From: JANJUO01 sp942492935
GTDB lineage: Bacteria; Bacteroidota; Ignavibacteria; Kapaibacteriales; UBA2268
DNA length: 64,000 bases
Direction of reading: 5' to 3'
NCBI GenBank assembly: GCA_942492935.1
Contig: OW818654.1
Location: 4,402,001 to 4,466,000 of the forward strand
Below, piece after piece: positions 19,306 to 27,152 of the stretch (the first letter of the stretch is position 1; every line of letters starts with the position of its first letter). Below the pieces are notes generated by a model that did no database searches, had not been told where the DNA came from, and was given only the letters and a program-made list of their open reading frames with translations. Both the position numbers and the translations under genes were made by a program.

Positions 19306-19338
19306 ACATCCGATGTTACCAAAATATCGGGTGTTTTT
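19306..19338 (+). terminator. Terminator after the isocitrate dehydrogenase gene
   Basis: The stem ACATCCGATGTT (19306-19317) pairs with AATATCGGGTGT (19323-19334), including G-T wobbles, followed by a T run. The same CATCCGATGTT stem type is reused after the aconitase gene and the symporter operon. Confidence 0.75.
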
Positions 19339-19423
19339 AGAATAAGTTATATAAAAACTGTTTTATAGCTTACAATTTACTTTGTTATTTAAATGAATAA
19401 ATTGATATTTGGAATATAACGAA

Positions 19424-19573
19424 ATTCCTTGAAATCCCAATAGAGATTAAATATATTTAACCCCTCCTAAATCCTCCCTAAGGGAATGACTTTACATATT
19501 ATTTCTTCCATTGGGGAAGTTAGGTAGTGTTTCTTGTTGCAAACATTCCATCCCGAAGTGAATTTCAAAGAAT
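19424..19573. repeat. Palindromic element, family A, second copy
   Basis: The left arm begins ATTCCTTGAAATCCCA at 19424. The right arm 19536-19573 reads GTTGCAAACATTCC and onward, and its reverse complement begins ATTCTTTGAAAT. Both match the arms of the element at 2253-2428. Confidence 0.6.
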
Positions 19574-19628
19574 TTTTTTATTCCAATACTCTTATCTAAT
19601 TTGGCAAACTACCTTCCGTAGGTTCCAA

Positions 19629-19922
19629 ACTGGTATGTTTATTGATGATTATTTCAATATATTAATTCCTGCATCTTCTTAAATTATCACATAGTGATTG
19701 TATTATGGTAACACATATCAACTAAAACAGTTATTTATCACGTAGTGATTATATTAATTATAGTAACTCATTAATTTATAATATTTTTAAAATAATTTAA
19801 TCACTACGTGATAATAGTTTATAAATAATTTTACTTGTTACCATAATTTAATCACTACGTGATAAATTCAATACATATAGGAAAAATATTTATCATTTTT
19901 TCCACAAAATAAACGTACCAGT
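19629..19922. repeat. 294-bp MITE-like palindromic element (family B)
   Basis: The ends are ACTGGTATGTTTATT (19629) and AATAAACGTACCAGT (ending 19922), near-perfect terminal inverted repeats. The interior holds two forward modules (ATCACGTAGTGAT type, followed by ATTATGGTAAC or a variant) and then two inverted ones, so the whole element can fold on itself. A second copy of about 290 bp lies at 35822-36111, and the same modules make up the 208-bp array at 29.8-31.1 kb. The flanks AGGTTC and AACCTTCCGAAGGG look like the two halves of a family C hairpin split by the insertion. Confidence 0.8.
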
Positions 19923-20167
19923 GCCAAACCTTCCGAAGGGTTCTAACAAAATTAACTGTAATTTGCAAGTGATTATTTCATTTAGATACTTAGTGTTTCA
20001 AAAAAAGTGATAAGTTCTATGATTTAATGTTTCCGAGTGTTTAAGTCAAAAGAAATGTATTATTAATTTAAATTAACTTTAAAATGTTAATTATTTTTCT
20101 TAATTTTAAATAAGATTTTAAAATCTTGTTTTGAAATTGTTTTTTAATTATTATATAGGTTGATTTT

Positions 20168-21445
20168 ATGTTACAAAAAGTACTTTTTGTTGTTTTAGCA
20201 TTATCTTTTGCTAATATAATGTTTGCTCAAGGCATAACAGAAGATTGGAAATTTTCAGGGCATACTCAAATAAGAGGTGAACTTGATAGCAAAGATTTCG
20301 ATTTCAAATCACAAATGAATTCATTTACTTGGATGAAAACCAGATTTGGTGTTGAGAAGACTTTCGCCAAAGATTTTAAATTTTTTGTACAGATACAGGA
20401 TTCAAGAGTTTGGGGTATGGAAGGTGCAACATTAACTGATACAAAAAATGTTGATTTACACCAAGGTTATGTTGAATTGAATAATCTCTTTAGTACAGAT
20501 TTTTCATTAACTGTTGGTAGAAAAGAAATAAGTTATGGTTCACAAAGAGTAATTGGACCAAACGGCTGGAATAATGTTTCCAGAGCTTTCGATGGTGTTA
20601 ATGTAAAATACAAAACTGATGCATTTTGGTTAGATGTATTTAGATATACTATTAATGCAACCAATAACCTTGCAATTAGTTACCCATATACTTCTAAACA
20701 AGATGTAACGTATTCTTTATATGGGTTATGGACTAATTTCGCTATTGCAGACAAATCAAAATTAGATGTTTATGCTCTTTATGATGCTGATTTAACTAAA
20801 GTTGGTCTTGATAATAAATATGAAAAATTTACAGCTGGTTTGACTTATTGGGGTAATTATGGTGAATTATCAACAACCGTTGATGCGATTTATCAAGGTG
20901 GAACTTATACAGGTGTGATTAATACTCCGCAAGATATTTCTGCATATTTGATTACTTTCAAATTACAATATGAAGCACAGCCATTCACTACATCAATTCA
21001 TGCTGATATTCATTCAGGTACAAGTGCTGACGAAGTAGCAAAAGGTAAAGATGCAAAATACCAAATATTTGATGCTCCACATGGCTCAAAACATATATTC
21101 TATGGTGCGATGGATTATTTCAACACTGCATCTAACAATATGGTTGAGTATGGTTTGATGGATATTTATTTAAGATTCAAGCATAATGTCAAAGATAGTC
21201 CTTTCTCTGCTCAACTTGATGCACATTATTTTATGTCGCAAAATCCTTACACTATTAATGGTGAAGAAAAAAGTGATTTAGGAATGGAATTTGATTTATT
21301 ATTAAATTATCAGTTTGCAAAAGGAATTGGTTTTGAATTTGGTAATTGTGTAATGCTACCAGGTGAAGTAACAAAAAAAATAAAATTCAATGACAATGAA
21401 GACATTGGCTATTTTGGATATTTAATGTTGAGAGCTAATTTCTAA
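20168..21445 (+). CDS. Outer-membrane beta-barrel protein, alginate-export/porin-like
   Basis: The protein has 425 residues with a signal peptide (VLFVVLALSFANIMFAQG). The mature part is rich in alternating aromatic strands, such as WKFSGHTQIRGEL, TWMKTRFGVEKTF, FSLTVGRKEISYGSQRVIG and SRAFDGVNVKYKT. The GRQ/GRKE...YG..R motif followed by R.FDG is typical of the alginate-export (AlgE-like) barrel family, whose members are mostly generic porins. The C-terminus ends in an aromatic strand (YLMLRANF). Alginate as substrate is not implied. It is monocistronic, with a strong terminator just downstream and about 170 bp of repeat-free AT-rich DNA before the start. Confidence 0.85.
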   Translation: MLQKVLFVVLALSFANIMFAQGITEDWKFSGHTQIRGELDSKDFDFKSQMNSFTWMKTRFGVEKTFAKDFKFFVQIQDSRVWGMEGATLTDTKNVDLHQGYVELNNLFSTDFSLTVGRKEISYGSQRVIGPNGWNNVSRAFDGVNVKYKTDAFWLDVFRYTINATNNLAISYPYTSKQDVTYSLYGLWTNFAIADKSKLDVYALYDADLTKVGLDNKYEKFTAGLTYWGNYGELSTTVDAIYQGGTYTGVINTPQDISAYLITFKLQYEAQPFTTSIHADIHSGTSADEVAKGKDAKYQIFDAPHGSKHIFYGAMDYFNTASNNMVEYGLMDIYLRFKHNVKDSPFSAQLDAHYFMSQNPYTINGEEKSDLGMEFDLLLNYQFAKGIGFEFGNCVMLPGEVTKKIKFNDNEDIGYFGYLMLRANF

Positions 21446-21473
21446 TAATGTGATTTAAATATACTAATATTAG

Positions 21474-21506
21474 ATGCCCAACTTGAATATAGTTGGGCAT
21501 TTAATT
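21474..21506 (+). terminator. Rho-independent terminator after the porin-like gene
   Basis: A perfect 10-bp stem ATGCCCAACT (21474-21483) / AGTTGGGCAT (21491-21500) with a 7-base loop is followed by a T-rich tail. It begins 29 bases after the stop. Confidence 0.85.
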
Positions 21507-21642
21507 TTTGATTGAATTTGCATTGGAGTAGCATTCTAAACTGCAAATAATCTTCAATTTTTACAAAATATGCTTTTTGAATTTGAAAGAAAAATTGTAA
21601 TTTAGAATAAATTAATTTTTCAATTAATTATGAGTATTTAAA

Positions 21643-22002
21643 ATGGAAAAAGTTAATATTTTAGATAAATTTTCATTGTTTAATGATTATTGGAATCCAA
21701 GAGTTGTAGGTCAATTAAATGGACAACATATTAAACTTGGTAAGTTTCAAGGTGAATTTGTATGGCATAAGCACGCTAATGAAGATGAAATGTTCTACGT
21801 AGTAAAAGGCGAATTTACTATGATGCTTCGCGAAAAATCAATCTTAATTAGAGAAAATGAATTTCTGATTGTCCCAAGAGGAGTAGAGCATAAACCAGTT
21901 GCCAATGATGAAGTTTGGGTTATGCTTTTTGAGCCAGCTGAAACATTAAATACAGGTGATATTAATTGTGAATTGACAAGAGAAAATTTGGAACAATTAT
22001 AA
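21643..22002 (+). CDS. Small cupin-fold protein
   Basis: This 119-residue single cupin domain contains motif 1 WHKHANEDEMFYVVKGEF, with two His and a Glu as likely metal ligands, and motif 2 FLIVPRGVEHKP, with the fourth ligand His. It is about the length of stand-alone Cupin_2 proteins, which include isomerases, dioxygenases and sugar-binding proteins. Substrate and reaction cannot be told from the sequence. It is a monocistronic gene between the porin terminator and a hairpin repeat. Confidence 0.85.
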   Translation: MEKVNILDKFSLFNDYWNPRVVGQLNGQHIKLGKFQGEFVWHKHANEDEMFYVVKGEFTMMLREKSILIRENEFLIVPRGVEHKPVANDEVWVMLFEPAETLNTGDINCELTRENLEQL

Positions 22003-22185
22003 AGTCAATCTAATAATGAAGAATTCATTACATTGGCTTAATTATAAGTTATTTATCTGTAATGAGAATTACTAAAATGCTTTTATAATAAATATGATTT
22101 TATGTAACATTGCAGACATATAAGAATAAAAGTATTTAAGAAATATATTTTTTTTGTTAATTAGCTCTTATCTAACTTGTCAATT

Positions 22186-22218
22186 ACCCTTCCGAAGGTT
22201 CGAAACCTTCGGAAGGGT
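22186..22218. repeat. Perfect 15-bp-stem hairpin (family C)
   Basis: The arm ACCCTTCCGAAGGTT (22186-22200), loop CGA, and arm AACCTTCGGAAGGGT (22204-22218) are perfectly complementary. The preceding CTCTTATCTAACTTG and the following GTTAG are also seen around the split copy at about 19585-19950. It lies between the convergent cupin and sufD genes and could end transcription from either side. Confidence 0.8.
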
Positions 22219-22287
22219 TTGAAAAAAGTTAGTTTTTGTTTACACGTGATTCATTCATCTGGGGACTAAGTAGTCACTTAATTTAAA

Positions 22288-23577
22288 TTACTTATTCAAT
22301 TTTTTCAAAATAATATTTTCAACTTCAATTTTTAATTCTGGAATTGTAATTTTATCAGTAATTTCTGCAACAAATGCTTTTAATAGCAAAGTTTGTGCTG
22401 TATTAAAATCAATACCTCTTGCTCTCAAATAAAATAGTGATTCGGTATCAAGTGAACCAGAAGTAGCACCGTGTGAGCATTTTACATCATCAGCATAAAT
22501 TTCAAGTTCGGGCTTGGTATTAATTACTGCATTATCTGATAATAAGATATTTTTATTTGACTGATAGGCATTTGTTTTTTGAGCATCTTTAGCAACATAA
22601 ATCTTACCATTAAAAACCCCTATTGCTTTATCGCCAATAATTCCACGATAATTTTCATTACTCAAGCAATGTGGTTTTGCATGATTTACTAAAGTATGAT
22701 TATCCATTAACTCACTACCATCAGGCATAAAAATCCCATAATAATTTGTATTGCAATTTTCATCATCAAGGATTGAACTAAGATAATTTCTTGTTAATTT
22801 ACCAGATAATGACATAGTAAATGAAGTAAATATAGAATCACGATTTTGATACACATAGTTGGAGTCAATCAATACATCATTGTCAGAATTATTTTGTAGA
22901 AAATTCATTTCAACATTTGAATTTTTGCCAATATAAAACTCTCCAACATTATTGTTTAAAGTAATTTCACTACCTAATGATATATTAGATTCAATGATTT
23001 TAACATTCGAGTTATCGCCAACAAAAATAAATTTTCTAATATTATGAACAAAATTATCAGAAGCATCATTTAAGAAAACCAAATGAATAGGAGTTTCAAC
23101 ATCTATATTTTTATCAATTTTTATAAATATACCATCATCAATCATTGCTGTATTCAAAGCTGTAAAATGATGTTCGTTATTTGCATATTGACCAATTTGT
23201 GCTACAATTTCAGCATTATTTTGTTCGATTAATGCTTTGATAGTAAATATTTCTATGCCTTCCTGAAAATTATACATGGATAATCTTTCAGATAGAATTC
23301 CATTTTCAAGAACAATTAAATTAACGTTATTTGAATCCAATTCAATTTCTAAATTTCTTGAACTAATTTCAAAAGGTTTAAAATTAATTCGATTCAAAAA
23401 TGAAACATTTGTATATTTCCAATCTTCAACTTTGATATTTGGAATACCGATTTGAGAAAATTTTTCAATTGATTTCTGTTTCAAATCAGCTATATAGTTA
23501 TTAGGAGAAGCTGTTTTACTATTAAAATAATCAACAAGAGTTGATTTTAAATCATGCAATTTATCTTTGATTTCCAT
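22288..23577 (-). CDS. sufD: Fe-S cluster assembly protein SufD
   Basis: The 429-residue SufB/SufD-family protein has the N-terminal helical domain (KIEDWKY-like motif VEDWKYTNVSFL near residue 60), a right-handed beta-helix core, and the C-terminal signature YADDVKCSHGATSGSL with the conserved His. The N-terminal layout and length fit SufD and not SufB (about 470-480 residues). It acts with SufC in the SufBC2D scaffold. It is cotranscribed 30 bases behind sufC. No sufB, sufS or sufE is present in this window. Confidence 0.92.
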   Translation of the reverse strand: MEIKDKLHDLKSTLVDYFNSKTASPNNYIADLKQKSIEKFSQIGIPNIKVEDWKYTNVSFLNRINFKPFEISSRNLEIELDSNNVNLIVLENGILSERLSMYNFQEGIEIFTIKALIEQNNAEIVAQIGQYANNEHHFTALNTAMIDDGIFIKIDKNIDVETPIHLVFLNDASDNFVHNIRKFIFVGDNSNVKIIESNISLGSEITLNNNVGEFYIGKNSNVEMNFLQNNSDNDVLIDSNYVYQNRDSIFTSFTMSLSGKLTRNYLSSILDDENCNTNYYGIFMPDGSELMDNHTLVNHAKPHCLSNENYRGIIGDKAIGVFNGKIYVAKDAQKTNAYQSNKNILLSDNAVINTKPELEIYADDVKCSHGATSGSLDTESLFYLRARGIDFNTAQTLLLKAFVAEITDKITIPELKIEVENIILKKLNK

Positions 23578-23607
23578 TTTTATTCTTATTTATTTTCAAT
23601 TATTCAA

Positions 23608-24351
23608 TTACTTAATCCAATCATAACCTTTTTCTTCAAGCTCATAAGCTAATTCTTTTCCACCGGATTTAACTATTTTTCCATTATATAATATATGCAC
23701 AAAATCAGGAACAATGTAATTTAACAATCTTTGATAATGTGTAATCACAACAAACGCATTATTTTCATTTTTCAATTTGTTCACACCATTGGCAACTATT
23801 CTCAAAGCATCAATATCAAGTCCGGAATCTGTTTCGTCAAGTATTGATAGTTGTGGTTCAAGCATAGCAAGTTGAAATATTTCATTTCGTTTCTTTTCAC
23901 CACCAGAAAAACCTTCGTTCACACTTCTTGTAAGAAAACTTTTATCCATTTCAACCAGTGAAGCTTTCTCTCTCATCAAGGAAAGAAAATCCATTGCATC
24001 TAAACTTTCCAAACCTCTATGTTTTCGAATTTCATTCACCGCAGTTTTGATAAAATTAGCATTTGAGACACCGGGAATTTCAACAGGATACTGGAAAGCC
24101 AAGAATAGTCCTTCTCTTGCTCGAATTTCAGGGTCCATATCAAGCAAATCTTTACCGTTAAATAAGACCTCTCCTTCAGTAATTTCATATTCATTTTTTC
24201 CAGCAAGAACAGATGCAAGAGTACTTTTGCCAGAGCCATTAGGACCCATAATAGCGTGTATTTCCCCTTTATTTACAGTAAGATTCAAACCGTGTAATAT
24301 TTCATTGCCTTCAACATTTGCTTTCAAATTTTTTATTTCGAGAAGCGACAT
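23608..24351 (-). CDS. sufC: Fe-S cluster assembly ATPase SufC
   Basis: This 247-residue ABC ATPase has Walker A GPNGSGKST, the SufC-type signature EGFSGGEKKRNE, Walker B LSILDETDSGLD and the switch His in VVITHYQRLL. These are the exact SufC variants of the motifs. I chose ATG 24351 because GGAG lies 6 bases upstream; a reading 4 residues longer (24363) lacks this. It is first in a two-gene sufC-sufD unit, and sufB is not next to it, which is unusual. The divergent gene upstream encodes an ABC exporter. Confidence 0.93.
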   Translation of the reverse strand: MSLLEIKNLKANVEGNEILHGLNLTVNKGEIHAIMGPNGSGKSTLASVLAGKNEYEITEGEVLFNGKDLLDMDPEIRAREGLFLAFQYPVEIPGVSNANFIKTAVNEIRKHRGLESLDAMDFLSLMREKASLVEMDKSFLTRSVNEGFSGGEKKRNEIFQLAMLEPQLSILDETDSGLDIDALRIVANGVNKLKNENNAFVVITHYQRLLNYIVPDFVHILYNGKIVKSGGKELAYELEEKGYDWIK

Positions 24352-24591
24352 TATAAACTCCAAATTTCAAATTATCAAATATAAAATAATTTTAAAAAAA
24401 TCAACATATTAATCAAATACAAAAACGAAATTAAAATAGGACTATTGTAATCGTATTTAAAATAATTATTTTTTTCAGTTAAGTTTCTATTTGTATTTTA
24501 ATATTCTTTTGCAATTAGTTGATAAATTCACAAAACAAAACATACTTTTTTGCGTAGTTATAATCTGTATCTTTCAAAAAAGGAATTATGT

Positions 24592-25293
24592 ATGCTCAAA
24601 CTTGAAAATGTAATTAAAGAATATATTAGAAAAGAAAAAAAAGTTACCGCTGTTAATGATATTTCTTGCGAATTTGAAGAGGGAAGTTTTGTTTCTGTGG
24701 TTGGACGTTCTGGCTCTGGAAAATCAACACTATTGAATCTTATTGGCGGATTAGATACTGCAAGTGCGGGACATATCTATTTCCAAAATAAATCGCTTAG
24801 CGAGATGAAAAGAAAAGAATTAGAACTTTATCGGCGATTTTCAATTGGTATGATTTTTCAATCTTTTAATTTGATAAGTTATTATTCCGCAATTGATAAT
24901 GTGATTTTACCAATGAATTTTGCAGATGTTCCCAAAAAAGAAAGTCGCAAACGTGCTGAATTTTTGTTGGAACAAGTTGGCTTGTCCGATAGAATAAATC
25001 ATATTCCTGCAGAACTCTCGGGCGGAGAAGCACAAAGAGTTGCAATTGCTCGTTCTCTTGCAAATAATCCCAAAATGATTCTTGCTGACGAGCCAACAGG
25101 CAATCTTGATAGCACTACAAGCGATGAAATTATTTCATTATTGATTGACCTAAACAAAAAACAAGGCATTACAATCATAATGATTACTCACGAAGCAGAT
25201 ATTGCACAAAAAGTATCAGACAAAATAATCACTTTGCTTGATGGTAAAATTTTGGACACTAAAATCAGAACAAATTCCGGAGAATTGGTATGA
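24592..25293 (+). CDS. MacB/LolD-type ABC transporter ATPase
   Basis: This 233-residue protein has Walker A GRSGSGKST, the Q-loop in GMIFQSFNLI, signature LSGGEAQRVAIAR, Walker B MILADEPTGNLD and the switch His ITHEADI. The EPTGNLD form is typical of the MacB/LolD/FtsE branch. The start ATG 24592 is chosen because AGGA lies 7 bases upstream; the frame is open further to 24550. It overlaps the permease gene by 4 bases (ATGA), so the two are translationally coupled. No periplasmic adaptor gene is adjacent. Confidence 0.92.
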   Translation: MLKLENVIKEYIRKEKKVTAVNDISCEFEEGSFVSVVGRSGSGKSTLLNLIGGLDTASAGHIYFQNKSLSEMKRKELELYRRFSIGMIFQSFNLISYYSAIDNVILPMNFADVPKKESRKRAEFLLEQVGLSDRINHIPAELSGGEAQRVAIARSLANNPKMILADEPTGNLDSTTSDEIISLLIDLNKKQGITIIMITHEADIAQKVSDKIITLLDGKILDTKIRTNSGELV

Positions 25294-26732
25294 AAATAAT
25301 TGATGCTTTTGGAATGGGAATCCATAATCTTCGCCGTTCAAAATTACGTACAATACTCACAACTCTTGGAGTTGTTATTGGAATTGGAACGCTTAGTTCG
25401 ATGGTTTCGTTTGGGGTTGGAATGGAATCAAATATTTTGGATACTTTCAAAAATAATGAACTCTTTAATAGTCTAACCGTTACTGAGCGTTCAATAGATA
25501 TGGATGAAGTAATGGAAGGCAATTTAAAATCTGCTATGCAAGACACATCTACAACTGTAACTCCTTTGAATGATTCAACATTGGCGATCATCAGAAAGAT
25601 CAAAGGAGTTGCAATTGCATATCCTGAAATTTCAATTCCTCTTAGAGCAGTTTTTGAAAATGATGACGAAAAAGTTTCAGTTGCTGGCTTGCCGATGGAA
25701 ATAAAGGAATTTCCACCATATAACAAGATAAAATTTGGAAGATTTATTAGTTCAGATTCAGCCAAAGAAATAGTTATTTCAGATAATTTCTTGCATAGGT
25801 TCAATATTTCATTGAAAGACTCGCCTGATAAAAAGTTAACTGAAAAAGAAAAAAAGAAGAAATACAAATTAGTGGAGCCGGATTCAATTCTTGGAAAGGA
25901 AATCACTCTATTCACTGCATCAATGTTTAATAATCCATCAGTTCCTTTTATGATTCCTGGAATGTTTTCAGGTTTTGGTGGTAATAAAACCGACTCAACT
26001 TCAAAGGATGCACAAGTTGGTTATAAATTCAAAATTGTTGGAATCCAAGCATTTGATTCAAAGCGTATGAATTTTAGTACTGGCTCGGCATTCATTTCGG
26101 ATGCTCAGGCAAATCTAATTCCAAGACCAAATTTTCGAAATGTTTGGGATTTATTAGACAAGGATGGTGCAAGCAAAAGTACATTTCAATCAATTTATGT
26201 GCGTGCTGAAGACCCTAAAAATGTTCCTGAATTGAAAAAAACACTGGAAAAAATGAATTTTAAGATATTTGCATTTATCGACCAATTAGAAGAAATCAGA
26301 AGTAATTTTATTATAATGGACTTGTTTTTGTCGGCTGTTGGTATAATTGCTTTATTTGTTGCAGCTTTGGGAATCATAAATACAATGGTGATGTCTATAC
26401 TCGAGAGGAAGAAGGAAATTGGAATTATGAAGGCAATTGGTGGTGGCGAATCGGAAATAAGAAAAATATTTTTCGTTGAAGCATCAATTATCGGTTTATT
26501 TGGTGGTATTATGGGGCTGATTTTGGGATGGTCTGTAACCAAAATTGCAACTTTTGTGATTAATAATTATGCCTTGCCAGCAGGCGTTCCAAAATTCGAT
26601 TTCTTTTCATTTCCAATTTGGCTGATTGCAGGTGCAATAGCATTTTCGCTAATTATCAGTTTACTTGCCGGTATGTATCCCGCATACAGAGCCGCAAAAG
26701 TTGACCCAGTAATTGCGTTGAGGAATGAGTAG
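25290..26732 (+). CDS. MacB-type ABC transporter permease
   Basis: The 480-residue protein has one N-terminal membrane helix (LRTILTTLGVVIGIGTLSSM), a large periplasmic MacB core domain of about 270 residues, and three C-terminal helices of the FtsX fold. The loop between them carries MSILERKKEIGIMKAIGG, the coupling motif of this family, and the end is YPAYRAAKVDPVIALRNE. With the ATPase just upstream it forms a type VII (MacB-like) mechanotransmission ABC system. The substrate, whether peptide, lipoprotein or antimicrobial, is not identifiable. Confidence 0.9.
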   Translation: MKIIDAFGMGIHNLRRSKLRTILTTLGVVIGIGTLSSMVSFGVGMESNILDTFKNNELFNSLTVTERSIDMDEVMEGNLKSAMQDTSTTVTPLNDSTLAIIRKIKGVAIAYPEISIPLRAVFENDDEKVSVAGLPMEIKEFPPYNKIKFGRFISSDSAKEIVISDNFLHRFNISLKDSPDKKLTEKEKKKKYKLVEPDSILGKEITLFTASMFNNPSVPFMIPGMFSGFGGNKTDSTSKDAQVGYKFKIVGIQAFDSKRMNFSTGSAFISDAQANLIPRPNFRNVWDLLDKDGASKSTFQSIYVRAEDPKNVPELKKTLEKMNFKIFAFIDQLEEIRSNFIIMDLFLSAVGIIALFVAALGIINTMVMSILERKKEIGIMKAIGGGESEIRKIFFVEASIIGLFGGIMGLILGWSVTKIATFVINNYALPAGVPKFDFFSFPIWLIAGAIAFSLIISLLAGMYPAYRAAKVDPVIALRNE

Positions 26733-27152
26733 GAATTTTCAAAGATTTATATCTTTTTTATTTGAATGCAACTTAGTAGTCTGTTGATAAAGCAATATTG
26801 AAATGAAACCCAAGAGACTGTCTCATAAGTTGAATATTAGATAATTTTTCAATTTTAATGTTGAGATATATCTTTATATTTCAATCACTTAGGGACAAAT
26901 AGATTCTGAAACAAGTTCAGAATGACAACTTATGAGACAATCTCGTGTTGCTTAATGAATCTTCAACACGTTGCCTCAGCAACTTGGAATATGATTAAAT
27001 TTTTAGTTTATCAATAGACTGCTAATTTACATTTTTTTCTCACCAAAATAATAACAAATAATTACACATTAAATCTTTTTTTTTATTAAATTTGTATTCT
27101 GTATTTAATGATAAATATTTTGTTTATGCTATAAATTAATTAGGTGTTTAAA
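26733..27152. other. Gene-free gap with repeat debris
   Basis: It holds the inverted repeat at 26814-26944 and the upstream region of the aconitase gene, and I see no gene. Around 26950-26990 there is short palindromic debris (CTTCAACACGTTGCCTCAGCAACTTGG). Confidence 0.5.
26814..26944. repeat. 131-bp element with 19-bp inverted ends
   Basis: GAGACTGTCTCATAAGTTG (26814-26832) pairs with CAACTTATGAGACAATCTC (26926-26944) with one mismatch. The interior contains GATTCTGAAACAAGTTCAG and GAATGAC, a unit that recurs several times at 43.3-43.6 kb. It is non-coding. Confidence 0.75.

Larger units (their letters stand above)
19251..19994. repeat. Composite repeat element with long terminal inverted repeats
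   Basis: The left end starts ACTAAGT at 19251 and includes AATCACGTGCAAATTACA from 19271. The right end, reverse-complemented from 19994, starts ACTAAGT and includes AATCACTTGCAAATTACAG. Related single ends occur at about 54185-54230 (ACTAAGTACCCAAATG, then TTCACGTTCAAATTACA) and at 22219-22268 on the other strand. Inside lie the terminator-like hairpin, a family A palindromic element (19424-19573) and the 294-bp element at 19629-19922. No coding capacity is seen. It explains most of the 944-bp gap before the porin gene. Confidence 0.65.
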
